Source: Diphasiastrum complanatum (Eukaryota > Streptophyta > Lycopodiopsida > Lycopodiales > Lycopodiaceae). Taken from it: a stretch of DNA of 64,000 nucleotides. Both the position numbers and the translations under genes were made by a program. The number at the start of each line of letters is the position of its first letter. Positions within the stretch are counted from its first letter, which is position 1. Below the pieces are notes generated by a model. It was not told where the DNA came from and made no database searches. It saw only the letters and a program-made list of their open reading frames with translations. The stretch is from NCBI GenBank assembly GCA_029204225.1, contig MU832609.1:1-64000 (forward strand), read 5' to 3'. This document shows, piece by piece, positions 32,684-48,492 of this stretch.

Positions 32684-33716
32684 TGGTAGAGCATGGACGC
32701 TCAACTTGGTCCACAATGAATGCAGAGTATGGGGGCTCGGCTCTGTGCGCAGTGTATGTAGAGTATTGCTCGGCAGTGTATGGAGACTAGAAATTTGTGG
32801 AAAATTTTGGAGAAATGTCGCTTTGATAGGATGTGGAAACGATGATGTTTCTTCGCAGTGACGTACTAGTAGCGAGCTTTCAACCCAAATCGGTGTTGAA
32901 AGGTGTGGTTTTGAGAAGCTCCAGTAGCACTACCCCTCGGCATTTGGCTCGTGCTAGATGTGACAATTCTTTGTGTAATGTAGCAGATCTTGGCAGCTTA
33001 GGGTTTTTGAAAATGGATGATGATGGCACTCTGGATCCATGGTGGATGTATGTAGATGGTGTCCAAGGATGCGAAGGAGTAATCAAGCATGGTTGTAGCG
33101 AATGATAGATCGCCACTAAAAGTTTGAAAATTGATCTTTTGAAGCTATAGCTTTTCAAAGCTTCTGAATTCCATTTCCATGCCTGAAGAAGGAAGTGCCA
33201 GCATAAAATCTTCTCCCATCAGAGTTTGTTTTCATTTCCTAAAAAGCATGCATGGCAACATGGCAATAAAGCATGATATTGTGACTTTTTGTAATGTTCT
33301 GCAACATTTGCTTACATACATAGCTACACCAAATGAGGAAATTAAGGACCTAGATTCTTAAAGAGTTTTATGAGGTTGAAGTTCTAGTTTTTCTACAAAT
33401 CAACTTCCTTTGAAAGTTTCTTTTTGGTGGAAATGATGCTATTCATACCAAGTGTATTCTAATTTGTAATGGCAAAGATCGAGTTTGCAGCTCACCATGA
33501 TTATGATTATTTGCAAGTAGCCTATTATAAGCAAATTGTGCTACACTTTTGTGTTATCTTAGCACATTTGAATGTAGCTTGTGATGTTATTGGTTCAATA
33601 TTCTAGTAGCTTTTTTGCATCATCTAAGGTACAAGAAAGAGAGCACAATCAAATAATGATGCAATAGGTTCTAGAAAAATGTAAATTTGTTGTTCCGGTA
33701 TCTCCCATTTTTGAGA
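32684..33716 (-). mobile_element. Family R piece R2a (5' leader, antisense)
   Basis: The reverse complement of the R leader: it matches 35633-36690 on plus, including 'gaatgcagagtatggggg', 'gtagtgctactggagcttct' in reverse, and the 'aaatgggagatacc' region at its far end. It breaks at the copia LTR on the left and at 'gagaacat' (33716) on the right. With copy R3 it forms an inverted pair separated by about 1.9 kb. Confidence 0.8.
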
Positions 33717-35399
33717 ACATGGGGGAACTATGATTCGTCAATCATAATTCATCAGATTCTTGTCCTATACTCAATAAAAGGAGGTAACTACCAATGATTA
33801 GAAGAACTTTAAGTTCAGAGTCATATCTAGTTTAGCCAATACGGTCACAAAAAGCGACTAGTGAATTTCGAATCGCAAATGTTCATAATGTCATTACTAA
33901 AATTCCACTATCTTGTTTATTCATCTGGGGTAATCTATCATGAACACAATCCTCTCCTATGGATTAAGTATATCCTAGAATCTGAGTTATGATTCACCAA
34001 CCTCAACTCTCCAGACTCCTAAGATCATACCATATCATACCCTAAGAGTGCAATACAATTCTTAAAAGACACATGAGCTATTCCAAAAGTCCTTTCTATC
34101 TGGAAAGTACCAGACTTTTCCAACTCACACACGGTGCCTATATAAGAAAAAAACACCCTTACTCTAGGCAGGCACAAGGTGTCACTCCAAAGTTAGGGTC
34201 CAATCTAGAATACATCCAGATTTTTCACTTAAGTTCTAATCTAGAATAACTTAAGATTCACCAAAACTCCATTACGTGAAGCTCTAACTTTTGGAAAACA
34301 ACTATCTAACTCTCCTGAGTCTTTTGGGATAACACTCCATCCTTTCCAAATGGGAAAAGATAAGTCCAAAAGTTTTCATGTATTGTATGCACACCCATCT
34401 GTAAATGAATCCAAAATGACTCATAAATGTTGTGACTTATAAGCAATACATTTCAACAATAATATCCATAAATAAGATTTCTATTGTTGATTTTCCACAA
34501 CTAACTCAGAAGTAACGCTTCTGACTCGGTTAGCTGTATTGGATTTAGAAAATATTTAAATGTCTCGATGTGGTACCAAAACACCACATTTAATCTGATT
34601 CTAAATCAATTCTAGGTCAATAAGCAATTCTCAATGAGAACTCACTATAACCCAACGAGAAATTGTCTCAGACACAATTCTCATCAATATGCCTACAACT
34701 AGTTTATGCATGCAAAAAAACTTAGTTCACGGAATACTTTGTAAATTCACAGGATTAGAAGTTTGATTTGCACCCCTTGGAAACTCATGGTGTTTCCTCA
34801 TAAAATGGGAGAAAAGTAAGAAGAAAAGAGAATTATCAAGGAGAAACATCGGTTAAAGATTCAAGGAGGAATCTTTATATCGATGATGGACCAGTTTTAT
34901 AAATCAAACCAACCCAACCAGCTTAGATCGAACGGATCTAGCCCCCAAGCTATGGATCAATCACAAAGAGGAGTATGGCATCACACCAGCAGCATCCTGC
35001 CACCGGTCATGCTATCAAGCATACACTAGTGAGAGCCCAATAGGTATATTTATACACTCCAAGGCCCATGCACCACTAGTAGTGCACTATGACACCTCAC
35101 TGGACACCTCTGCAGCCTATCTGGGCCACATCATCCAGTTTCCCAATGACTCAAGACTTCTTCAGGAACTACAAAGAACATGTTTAAGCTTAAAGACAAG
35201 TGGATGCAAAAACATCAGTATGTCTTGAAAACTTCCATACATGTGTATACATTGTTAATTTTAGAGCTCTAGGACTATGGCACATGCAAAGGGAGTAGCA
35301 TTATGGTGCATTTAAGAGTAAAGGATCAAGCAAATACTTATAAAACTGGTATATGGCAAGTTAGACGCAATGATAAATTCATGAGAATAAGTTAGTGAA
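33717..35399. other. Spacer between inverted R copies, with an LTR-like segment
   Basis: No coding region is seen. The part from about 34700 to 35170 read on minus has a TATA-like 'gtgtataaatatacc' (about 35044-35058), then T/C-rich sequence, resembling a solo LTR. No second copy is present to confirm it. Confidence 0.35.
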
Positions 35400-38300
35400 A
35401 CTCAAAAAGTCATTTGGAGTGAGTTCTTGCCAAGTCCCAATTTGTTGCCTTGCTATTTGTGAACTTGCCCCAAGATAAGGTGAAAAAAAAACTTTTAATA
35501 TTATGAATGACAACCACGAAGCTATCATAGTTTCAATCGACATCGATATAACAACAAAAATTATCACATACATGCAAACAGATGGCAAACACTCATCAAT
35601 TTTTTTGTGCATGATTCGAGCTGGATTGTCTTCATGCCCAGGTTCTCAAAAATGGGAGACACCAGAACAACAAATTTACATTTTTCTAGAACATCATTAT
35701 TTGATTGTGCTCTCTTTCTCTTACCTTAAATGATGCAAAAAAACTAGTAGAATATCGAACCAATAACATCACAAGCTACATTCAAATGTGCTAAGATAAC
35801 ACGAAAGTGCAGCACAATTTGCTTATAATAGGCTACTTGCAAATGATCATAATCATGGTGACCTGAAAACTCGATCTTTGCCATTACAAATTAGCCTACA
35901 CTTGGTACAAATAGCATCATTTCCACCAAAAAGAAACTTTCAGAGGAAGTTGATTTGTAGAAAAACTAGAACTTCAACCTCATAAAACTCTTTAAGAATC
36001 TAGGTCCTTAATTTCCTCATTTGGTGTAGCTATGTATGTAAGCAAATGATGCAAAACATTACAAAAGTCACAATATCACGCTTTACTGCCATGCTACCAT
36101 GCATGCTTTTTAGGAAATGAAAACAAACTTTAATGGGAGAAGATTTGATGCTGGCACTTCCTTCTTCAAGCACGGAAATGGAATTCAGAAGCTTTGAAAA
36201 GCTATAGCTTCAAAAAATCGATTTTCAAACTTTTAGTGGCGATCTATCATTTGCTACGACCGTGCTTCATTACTCCTTCGCATCCTTGGACACCATCTAC
36301 ATACATCCACCACGGATCCAGAGTGCCATCATCGTCCATTTTCAAAAACCCTACACTGCCAAGATCTGCTACATTACACAAAAATTGTCACATCTAGCAT
36401 GAGCCAAATGCTGAGGGGTAGTGCTACTGGAGCTTCTCAAAACCACACATTCAACACCGATTTGGGTTGAAAACTCGCTACTAGTACGTTACTGTGAAGA
36501 AACATCATCGTTTCCACATCCTATTAGAGTGACATTGCTCCAAATTTTTCCACAAATTTCACTGCTGAGCAATACTCTACATACACTGCTCACAGAGCCG
36601 AGCCCCCATACTCTGCATTCACTGTGGCTCGAGCCAAGGGTCCATACTCTGCATTCATTGTCGACTGAACTGAGCGTCCATACTCTGCATACAAAGTTGA
36701 CTGAGCCGAGTCCATCAAAATTCGACATCAAAAGTCGACAGATCCGAAGCCCTCCACAGCGAGTTGAGACTCCACTTGTCTGTTACCAGAGCCAAACCTT
36801 CAACAGAATCATCAGCCAAGTTCAGATCATGTCTGCCACACATCTTCCAGTTCTGATGACCCAACCCAAGACAAAATTGACATCACCATGGAAAGCCTCG
36901 ATATCTCCAAGACGAACACTTGGTACCACCAGGAGGCACAACAGTTCATGAGCCACATAGAGTTCCAACTTTCTCCTTTCAGTGGCTATCAAAGCCCATT
37001 TCTATTGAATATTGCCTATGCATCTTATAACCACACCGACAGATCTTTCCAGTTCATGTTACCTCCTAACCAAAATTTTGTTTATATTATCCCTATTTCT
37101 GGAGTTGACCTCAATACATTTGGCTTCCCTAGGGGACCTACCACAGTCAGTAGGACCCTCAAAAAGATTGAATCCATAACGTACTTCAAATACATAGACC
37201 CCTCAGTGGAAAATGGAAAAACAAAGATGTTACCATATCGAGTTCATAAATGATAAGCCCTTAGCTACTGCATGTGCCTATCTGACGAAATATACACAAC
37301 ACTATTGGTCCAAGATCATGCGTATTCCCATGAAACTATTCCACATGATGGCAGATTCTAGAATACACAATCAAAACCATGACTGGGCCCAGTTTGCTTC
37401 CAACTGCCTCCATGACTATTTCAAGAACAAGCAAACCTCCACGTTATTGAACTATCTTTTGATAGATGTCACTTTGCAACAGTTGAGCAACCAACCTCGA
37501 GTTCGAGACCAGTTGATGCTAGTATATAAAAGCTTGGGAGACTGTCATAACCAGCGAAGAAGACAGATTCTACTTCCAGGCCCACTGCAACAAATTCCAT
37601 GCAAGCGACTTCTCAAAAGAGGAGGAATTGCCCATTTCTATTGCATATTGCCTATGCATCTTATAACTACACTGGCAGATCTTTCCAGTTCATGTTACCT
37701 CCTAACCAAAATTTTGTTTATATTAGACCTCAATACATTTAGCTTCCCTAGGGGGCCAAACATAGTCAGTAGGACCCTCGCAAAGGCATACTTCAAATAC
37801 ATAGACCCCTCAGAGGAGAAATGGAAACACAAGATGGTTACCGTATCGAATTCATAAATGATAAGCCCTTCTGCATGCGCCTATCTGACGAAATATACAC
37901 AGTACTATAGGTCCAGATCATGCCTATCCCCATGAAACTATTCCACATGATGGCTGATTCTAGACTACACAATGAGAACCTTTATGACTAGGCCCAGTTT
38001 GCTTCCAACTGCCTCCATGACTATATCAAGAACAAGCAAACCTCCACGTTATTGGGCTATCTTCTAATAGATGTCACTTTGTAGTAGTTGAGCCACCGAC
38101 CTCGAGTTCGAGACCAGTTGATGCTAGCAGATAAAATCTTGGGAGACTCCCTCAGAACCAGCCAAGAAGACAAACACTACTTCCAAGCCTACTAATGCAA
38201 TAGATTCCATGCAACCGGCTTCTCAAAAGAGGAAGAGTTCCTCCTCTCAACAAAGGCCAACTTCAAAGCACCAAAAGGCCAGCCTAGCAAACTTTACATC

Positions 38301-39960
38301 GAGAAAGGCACCCATGTCCTCTTTGTCACAGACGAAGGACCATTCTGCTGAAGAGTCTTCTGCTCAACATAAAGACACCACCACACTGGTCCAACCACCA
38401 CGAACACAACAATCCAGGCAAAGGACCAAGATACAAGCGAAGCAACATGCTTCAGATGATATGGAGTCTGAAGGCGAGAAGCTCCTACGCAAGCCCAGAT
38501 CCAAGAAAACAGCCACACAATCTCCACAAAATACATTTGGGTTAGAAGAATCACAAGATACGAGCTCCTCATCAGATATGGCATCACAACAACAATCATC
38601 ACCAACTCATGCCATAGATGCTGCAGTTATCGCCATAGCTAACGACACAGTTGTGGATTCCCATATTATTCCACCAGATTCAGTTGGAACTCCATCGTTG
38701 CTAGACACTACACTGACACCTCCACTTTGACATGCCCAAAGAGACGACAACAACCTAAAAGCTCAAGAGCAAACAAAGTTATTCCATATCATTATAGACA
38801 TGTCGGCCTATTTTGACGCCAAAAACCTGTTAGAAGAGGATGTCAACACCAACAAAAGGAAGGAAAATCAGCTTGGGGGAAGCTAACTCTTACAAATACC
38901 ATTGCCACCTCTACCCAACTTGCCACTCCATCCATCACCCTCGCATCTACTACCACAGTTTCTATCTCTCAATCCTTTCCATTACCATTCCCTCTCTCTC
39001 AAGCACCTTTCTTTGGACTAACGCCACCCCACCACACTTTCGACAAATATCCCAGACAAATAGAAAAGAAAGAAGATGTAGATGAGGTGGAGAAAATACA
39101 AGTAGAAGAGCTATGAGCCACCATGGGCAACAAGCCAAAGAGCTAAATGAAGTCCAAGATCAACTTAAGCAACAGATGAGCTGGATCGACCAAGTTCGTG
39201 ATGGATCATCTGGAGCAATGATGGTTGATGTCCCCCTAGTGAAGCTGGAAGACATTCAAATACAACCCCCTCAAGCCGTAGTAATTAGGATGGAGAAGTA
39301 CATGAGAGTTATCCAAGAGAGGGAGGCTAACATGATACATTTCAAGCGAGCCGCTGAAAAAAAATAAAAAGTCATTCAAGAGTACGAGGAGCAGTTGAAA
39401 AAAATGACGAAGGACCTGCAAAAGATCTTGGATAAAGTGAACCAGCTATGGAACACTTCGTGCAAGGCCCAAGCAGGGAATTTCGAACAAAGGCCAAGGG
39501 ATAAGGATGGAGATGGCGATGCTGTAGGACAAGACGAATCAACATACCAGCTAGGTGGTAGTATGAGATCGGATGGGAAAGGGATCAAAGCCGCTTCTGG
39601 GAGTCTCTCATCCTTGCTACCTATAACTACAAAACTGCCAACTTTTCAGTGTTGGAGTTTTATGAAACCTTTGTACCCACACGCCCTGTTCCCCAGCCAT
39701 CACTTCCCCATCCCCACCTAAGTTGACCCTTGAGACCAGATCAAGGAGCTCTTGAGATATACAAAGCCTAGCGGGATCGAGTTTGTGAAGCAACTTAGCT
39801 CTCCCAATGCTACTTTCAATCTTGCTGAGAATCCTATCCCTGAACAACCCACAAAGTTCATGAGACCCTCGTCCGATTACAATCCACCTACCATAGTTGA
39901 AACCCAAGTTGACAGTTCAGGAGTGAACGTTGCCCGAGTATCCTCTGATAGGTTGGATAT
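35400..39960 (+). mobile_element. Family R element, copy R3 (longest)
   Basis: Full leader (35400-36828), ORF1 from ATG 36829, then a second partial ORF1 (about 37625-38195) that repeats the stretch from the 'cccatttctattg' phrase onward. ORF2 opens at ATG 38209 (MQPASQKRKSSSSQQRPTSK) and stays open 173 codons, including DDMESEGEKLLRKPRSKK and SSDMASQQQSSPTHAIDA. After one stop the same frame carries DMSAYFDAKNLLEEDV. The coiled-coil part lies at 39113-39450 (KELNEVQDQLKQQMSWIDQ; MEKYMRVIQEREANMIHFKR), followed by DESTYQLGGSMRSDGKG and EFVKQLSSPNATFNLAENP. The N-terminal partial duplication and frameshifts make it non-functional. No RT, integrase or transposase motifs are present. Confidence 0.7.
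38209..38730 (+). CDS. Family R ORF2, N-terminal part (open in this copy)
   Basis: 173 open codons, one of several parallel copies (58756-59136 and 60610-61152). The start is basic and Ser/Gln-rich (SQKRKSSSSQQRPTSKHQKA), like a nuclear localisation or nucleic-acid-binding tail. An acidic/basic patch, DDMESEGEKLLRKPRSKK, and a Ser/Gln-rich stretch follow. The ATG lies 13 nt after the ORF1 TAA and is in the +1 frame relative to ORF1 in every copy where both can be read. I do not recognise a family; function unknown. Confidence 0.45.
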   Translation: MQPASQKRKSSSSQQRPTSKHQKASLANFTSRKAPMSSLSQTKDHSAEESSAQHKDTTTLVQPPRTQQSRQRTKIQAKQHASDDMESEGEKLLRKPRSKKTATQSPQNTFGLEESQDTSSSSDMASQQQSSPTHAIDAAVIAIANDTVVDSHIIPPDSVGTPSLLDTTLTPPL

Positions 39961-41935
39961 AACTACAACATGATGAGATCCCTCTGCCTAAGTGGGTAAT
40001 AAATCAAGAGGACTAATTCATAAGAAACTCATGAAGCTTGGTAATAAGTAGAAGTGAAACCCAACCAAGAACGTGCCAAACTGTAACAGATCTTAAAGAG
40101 AAGAATCAATAGATTGATAGGGAATCATTAAACAAGGTTTCCACATAGGCTTGCCACTTGCCATAGGCTTGTGTCGCAAGCCAACCAGGCTCTGCCACGT
40201 AGGCTTGAGTGGATCTAGAGAGAGAAAGAGGTGGGGCTTGCAAGCTACCACGTGGGAAGCCACGTAGGCCTGCCACATGGAAAACCATGTAGGTCTACCT
40301 TGTGGCAAGTCTTGCAACTTAGGGTTTGCAAACACGTAGGTCTAACATAGGCTTGTGTGGCAAGCCATCCAGACTTTGTCACATAGGCCTGAGTGGACCT
40401 AGAGAGAAAAAGAGAGGGCTCATAAACTGCTAGGTGGCCAACCACATAGTCCTACCATAGGCTTGTGTGACTTGCCACATGGCCTACCATAGACTTGTGT
40501 AGCAGGCCACATAGGCCTGCTATCGACCAAGGCTGTCATAGGATGCCACGTGGCAAGTCACGTATGGCTGCCATGTGGCAAGTCACGTATGGCTGCCATG
40601 TGGCAAATCATGCAGGCTTGGGGTTAGCCATGTGACAAGCCATGTAGGCCCATCGTAGGCTGGCAAGCCAACCAGGAAGATTGAATAAAGCTGTAATCTA
40701 GGATTCTCAAAACTCAAAGTTGTTCATGTAAATTAAGTCATTTTTGTTAATATATTAAAATGTTGTAATCTAGTGTTTCCAAAAACAAATTGAAAATTTG
40801 GTAAAAAAAATGCTTATTGCTTGTTACACAACTAAATAACATATAGTTAAAAAGCATATAATCAATTTATGCTATGTTCCAGACATATGCAAGTTACATT
40901 GCATTCATTCACACTTCACAAATCATTGAAATTTGAATTTGAACGAAATCATTGAAATGAGTAGATCAATGTTTAAATGAAGCGATAAATATTATAATTT
41001 TCCCATTTAATTCAATTATATTTATATATTATTGGTGCATTAATAGAATAAAAACCCGTTATTATTATTTTCTTTGTTTCTATTGATTCAAGCAAGCACA
41101 GCTCCTCTAGATGATGACCACAATGCCTCTGAGGAGAAATAGTTTTTCATTTTTTAAATTTTTTGAGTATAATATAGCGATGTATTGCACCTGAGATAAA
41201 GTCTTACAAGATTGTAATATATATGATGCTGTTTAAACATCGATCTACACATTTCAATGATTTCTCTTCAAATTCAAATTTGATGATCTTCCCATATGTG
41301 GTGAGTTGGTGTATGCGCTTGAGTTGTGTTTGTACACTAAAGTTCGATTCTTTGTGATCCCCCCAAATTAATATAACCAGTAACATTATTCTCAAAGCAT
41401 ATACTATGAGCTAGAAACAACACTTGGCAGTAACGAGTTAGGAATATGTCAAACACTTTTACACCTAGTATTTGGCAAGATCGGATTCTTTGCGATAACT
41501 ACACCCCCCCCCCATTCTTAATATAACCAATAACATTATTCTCAAAGCATCTACTATGAGCTACAAACAACACTTGGTAAGTCTTAAGACTTGGAGAGTA
41601 AAGAGTTATGCATTTGTCAAATACTTTTACACCTAGCATTTGGCAAGTTAGACACAATGGTAGTAATGATAGGAATGAGTTAGACAAGCTTGTGAATCCA
41701 TCTAGAGGTGATTTGTTGTTTAGTTGCCTAGCTACATATCAAGCTACCCCAAGTTACCAAACAATTTACTGTTATTTTGAGTGACAACCATGAAGCTATC
41801 ATGATTTGAAATGACATCGATATATTAAGCTACTCCCAAGTTGACCCTTTCTGAGGAAGCTTCTCTCTTGAAACTATAGCAAAAAGCTTTTATTCAAAGG
41901 AACAATCAAGGGTCGAGTAGGTAGTAAAGACCAAT
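39961..41935 (+). repeat. R 3' non-coding region D2, copy 1
   Basis: It starts around 'ggtaataaatcaagaggact' and matches 62030-64000 over its length at high identity, with a partial third copy at 61500-62015. It contains the CACGTG-like array (40130-40680), AT-rich DNA, and a C10 run at 41504-41513. No ORF of substance is present. It may be the 3' end or a long terminal region of the R element, because the same junction with R coding sequence occurs at 39.92 kb and 61.46 kb. Confidence 0.65.
40130..40680. repeat. Array of CACGTG/CACGTAGG-like motifs, copy 1
   Basis: Dense, irregular repetition of phrases such as 'gccacgtaggc(c/t)tg', 'tgccacatgg', 'aaccatgtaggtct', 'ggcttgtgt.gcaagcca' and 'caagtcacgtatggctgcca', spaced about 15-30 bp. 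Many are imperfect palindromes around CACGTG or CCATGTGG. The first half also has a 150-180 bp higher-order repeat ('gcttgagtggatctagagag' / 'gcctgagtggacctagagag'). Confidence 0.75.
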
Positions 41936-41959
41936 AAGTTAGAATCAATGTAGAATTTG

Positions 41960-42080
41960 TTAGAAGAAGCTAAAATAATTGAAGATAGAGTATGAGCACT
42001 TACCATACAAGATGAAGACCAACAAGTAGGGCAAGGAAAGAAGATGTACGGTTTACTTTGCTATGTGCTTGGAGGTATCA
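41960..42080 (+). repeat. Dispersed repeat, copy 2 (matches 18480-18600)
   Basis: Same 120-bp segment as at 18.5 kb, here ending 'gctatgtgcttggaggtat'. The flanks differ on both sides. Confidence 0.7.
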
Positions 42081-42084
42081 CGAT

Positions 42085-42480
42085 AAAAATATGACATGTT
42101 CCTACATAGGAAAATTGGAAAATTTCCTAGTTATGGACAATTTTTACTAGTTTAGAAATCTATTTGGACTCCTTCTAACTAGGAAAACATTTTTCCTAGT
42201 TAAAAAATGTATGTGTACAAATTCTATCTAGAAAAAACATTGAAATTCCTAGATACATTTGTACCATCTCTAACTAGTAAAAATATTTTCTTAGAGCTAT
42301 AAAATGTATCTTGCATAGATTTCATCTAGGAAGACCACTTAATATTTAATAGATTTCTAGTTAAGAAACTATTTTCCTAAATAAGAAAATGTATGTGCCT
42401 CCACTTAATCTAGGGAAAAATGTAATTTTCTAGTTACTTTTCAAATTATGAATTTAAAAAGTTCCCGATATATGTATTAT
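42085..42480. repeat. Degenerate short-period repeats around 'ttcctagttaaaaaatgtatgtg'
   Basis: Variants of 'cctagtta.aaaatgtatgtg' and 'tctatctaggaaaaa' recur every 60-100 bp. Non-coding and too diverged to count units reliably. Confidence 0.5.
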
Positions 42481-43870
42481 AAAGTTGTGCCTTTGTCACT
42501 TGATATAGCTCGAAATCAATGTAGTATATCAATCGAGATAGGCTTTGGTATGTACTACACGAGGTTGTTGATAGAGTGATCGAATTCAAGGAATGTGGAG
42601 TAAATTTCCAACTTCAAATAATTCAAGTTGATGCCTTTCACAAAATAGCTCAAATATAATGCATGGCAATCAATTTGGTGCTTATCATTAAGCATAATTC
42701 ATGTGATGATAAAAAAAGACCAATCTCAATGTTAGTAGCTTTAGATTGTTCGAGTTCGATCCCTTATCAGTGGAAGTGGCTCTATCTTTTGAGAATTGAG
42801 TGATCAAATTTGACTAATAACCACTCCTATATATTTAAATTGCTCATGTTCGATCCCTTGTTGATAGAGTTGATTCCTATGACAAAAGATATTCCAAATT
42901 TTGTATCACTTGAGATGACTCAATTTTGGCCCTTATCACTCAAGAGTGTTCATCGAGTGATCAAATTAGATGAATTCAGAACTTAGGACAATTACCTAGC
43001 TCAAATTTCATGCAAATGACTCAAGATAGCTTAAATTTAATGCATAACATGTAATTTTGAACTTTATTAGTTGACATGGCTCATTGAGTGATCAAATTCA
43101 ATCATTTGAAGTCTAGTATATTTAGATTGCTTGAATTTGATCCCTTATTGATGAAGTCGATCCCTATCACACGAGATAGCTGAAATTCAATGTATATCAC
43201 TCAAGATCGCTTGATTTTGGACGTTATCACTCAAAAATGTCCATTAAGTGATGAAATTAGAGGAATTTTGTATCCAAGACATTAAACTAGCACTAATTTG
43301 ATGTCTACATGTTACAATAGCTTCAGTTCAATGCCCATACTACAAATTAGGCTCTAATCACTCAACTTGGCTCATCAAGTGATCAAACTCAAATCTATCT
43401 CAATTTTAGAGCATTTAGATTGCTTGAGTTCTATCTCTCATTAATGGAATTGGTTCATATCACTTGAGATAGCTCATAATGATGTCTATATCACTAAAGA
43501 TAGGTCAATTATCTCTTCAAATTCTACTTGAACATCTACTAATCAATACTCTAATTCAAACCATGACAATGAATGATGAGTCACTTGAAATCACTCAGTT
43601 TTGGTGCCTATTTCTCAAGAATGATGAAATCAGATGAATCTTGAGCTTAGGATAATCACATAGCTCAAATTTCATCCATATGACTCAAGATAGCTCAAAT
43701 TGAATGCTTAGCATGTAATTTTGATTTTTATTAGTTTACATTGCTCATCGAGTGATTAATTTCAAGCCCAATATGCTTAAGTTTTCTTGAATTTCATCCC
43801 GTATTGACAAAGTTGACCCCCATCCCATGAGATACCTAAAATTCATTGTATATCACTGAAGATGGTGTAA
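42480..43870. repeat. Degenerate tandem repeats with a unit of about 650 bp
   Basis: Two long units (about 42950-43225 and 43610-43865) share 'cttaggaca.tta.ctagctc', 'aaatttcat.ca.atgactca' and 'agatagct.aaatt.aatgc' in the same order. Shorter relatives between them repeat phrases such as 'gatagctcaaattcaatg' and 'gagtgatcaaattca'. No ORFs. The pattern resembles an old satellite-like block. Confidence 0.55.
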
Positions 43871-44052
43871 CGATTTTCCTTTCCACCTTCAATCCTAGAT
43901 CTAAGCACCTACAAAGCATTAAGTTATGAAGTAGATTCTAACATGTCACGTGGAGGTTCGTTCCCATGAGGGTAATTTATTTGTCAAATTTTATTTGGTG
44001 ATTACACAACTAACACTACGATCCATTAACCCCTATCACCACTTTAAAACTT

Positions 44053-47075
<3,023 letters not shown>

Positions 47076-47905
47076 TCATGGTAATGGATTGGCTAGTAGC
47101 AAGTCTTGTTCCTTGCTACCTTCATCTCTTTGCTTTTTCGAACATTCATTTGCAAAATGCCCTTGTATTCCACAATAAAAGCATTTTAACTTAGACTTAT
47201 CTTTCTTTTTGCCAAAAAAGGAAGTCTCATCTTGATCTTGCCCTTTAGACCACTTGCCTTTGCCTTTGCCTTTGCCCTTGAATTTGCCTTTGATGAACAT
47301 AGCATCCTCTTCATAATGAGATGTTGATGTAGATCCACCTCCTCTTAATTGAAGCGTATACTCCTCATTCACCAAGATTTCTTCCAAATCCACTTTTGAA
47401 TAGCAAAACTTTAAACAAGATTAGCATGATCATCCAACAAGCCATTAATTATAACTTGAACAAGTTCTACCTCCTTAATGCTTTCATCAATACATGTTAA
47501 GTCAACATTGAATGCTTTAACCCTCAAAACAAGAGCATGAGTACTCTCTTCCTTATTTTGCAAACTTTGAGAGATTTTTCTTCTTAGAGTAAGCACTCTT
47601 GATGTAGACTTGGATTCATAAAGCTTCTTAAAAGCTTCCCAAGCCTCCAAAGAGGATGTGCACTTATCAATCTCCTTGAGAAGTTCCTTGGTAACATTCA
47701 TCTTAATCATGTGTAAAGATTTCTTTGCTCTCTTGTCATACCTCAATTGATCTTGTTGAGTTTCTAGTCTCTCCTCCAAACCTACAATGATATCCATCAA
47801 CTCATGCATCTCCAATAAGGACTCCATCCTCACCTTCCAAGTAGAATAGTTGATTGAGGTAAGCCTATCATTGCTCTCCAACATAAAGGCTCCACTTGTA
47901 GCCAT
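47076..47905 (-). pseudogene. Second Ty1/copia gag (truncated element)
   Basis: The first ORF (47905-47411) reads MATSGAFMLESNDRLTSINY, TWKVRMESLLEMHELMDIIV and SLEAWEAFKKLYESKSTSRV, i.e. copia gag. After a stop and frameshift near 47400, the second part (47393-47076) has SKVDLEEILVNEEYTLQLRG, a Lys/Gly-rich stretch and the zinc knuckle CFYCGIQGHFANEC. Gag packages element RNA into particles. No protease, integrase or RT follows, so the element is 3'-truncated. It shares VGLEERLETQQDQLRYDKRA with the relic at the very start of the window. Confidence 0.85.
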
Positions 47906-48492
47906 GTTGAAGTGACCTGATCTTCTCTTTCAACCTGTTCCAATGCACAAAGAACTCTCTTGAATTTCAAAAAATGAACTCAAGAAGAAATCACAAAGAT
48001 ATGGAACCTCGTAAATCTCTTCTAGCACTTCTAACTAAAAAATCAGAACATAAAATAGTGAAATCTTGATCAATCTATGATCTATCCTCAATCTAATGAT
48101 TCTTTCCACTTCCTAAGATTGAAACACACTCAAATGAAGTTCAGTAATCTCACAAGATAGAGATCCAACCAAAATTAGGGTTTTGACAAAATCACAAAAA
48201 ATTGAATATATCAAATTCTACATGCAATTTCTAGAAACTTGATATATCTTCTTGTAGACTCCAATGAGACCTTCCTAAGGCACCAAAAAACATCTAATTC
48301 TAGTAAGCCAAGTGTGAAATTGGAACTGATCAAGTATATAACCATATATTGAGTTTTGACCTACAAAAGATCAATTCTACACATGCAAAAATGCTGATTT
48401 TTGAGTAGAAATCAATCTAGCATGCTCTAGCATTGGTAACTCCTCCAAATCCTTGCTAAATATGGCTAATCCTTTCATAACCTGAAACAAAA

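Noticed and set aside
40093-40445. Small minus-strand ORFs across the CACGTG-like array
   Set aside because: They are by-products of the repeated motif ('STQAYVTKSGWLATQAYV'-type repetition) and shift frame between copies.
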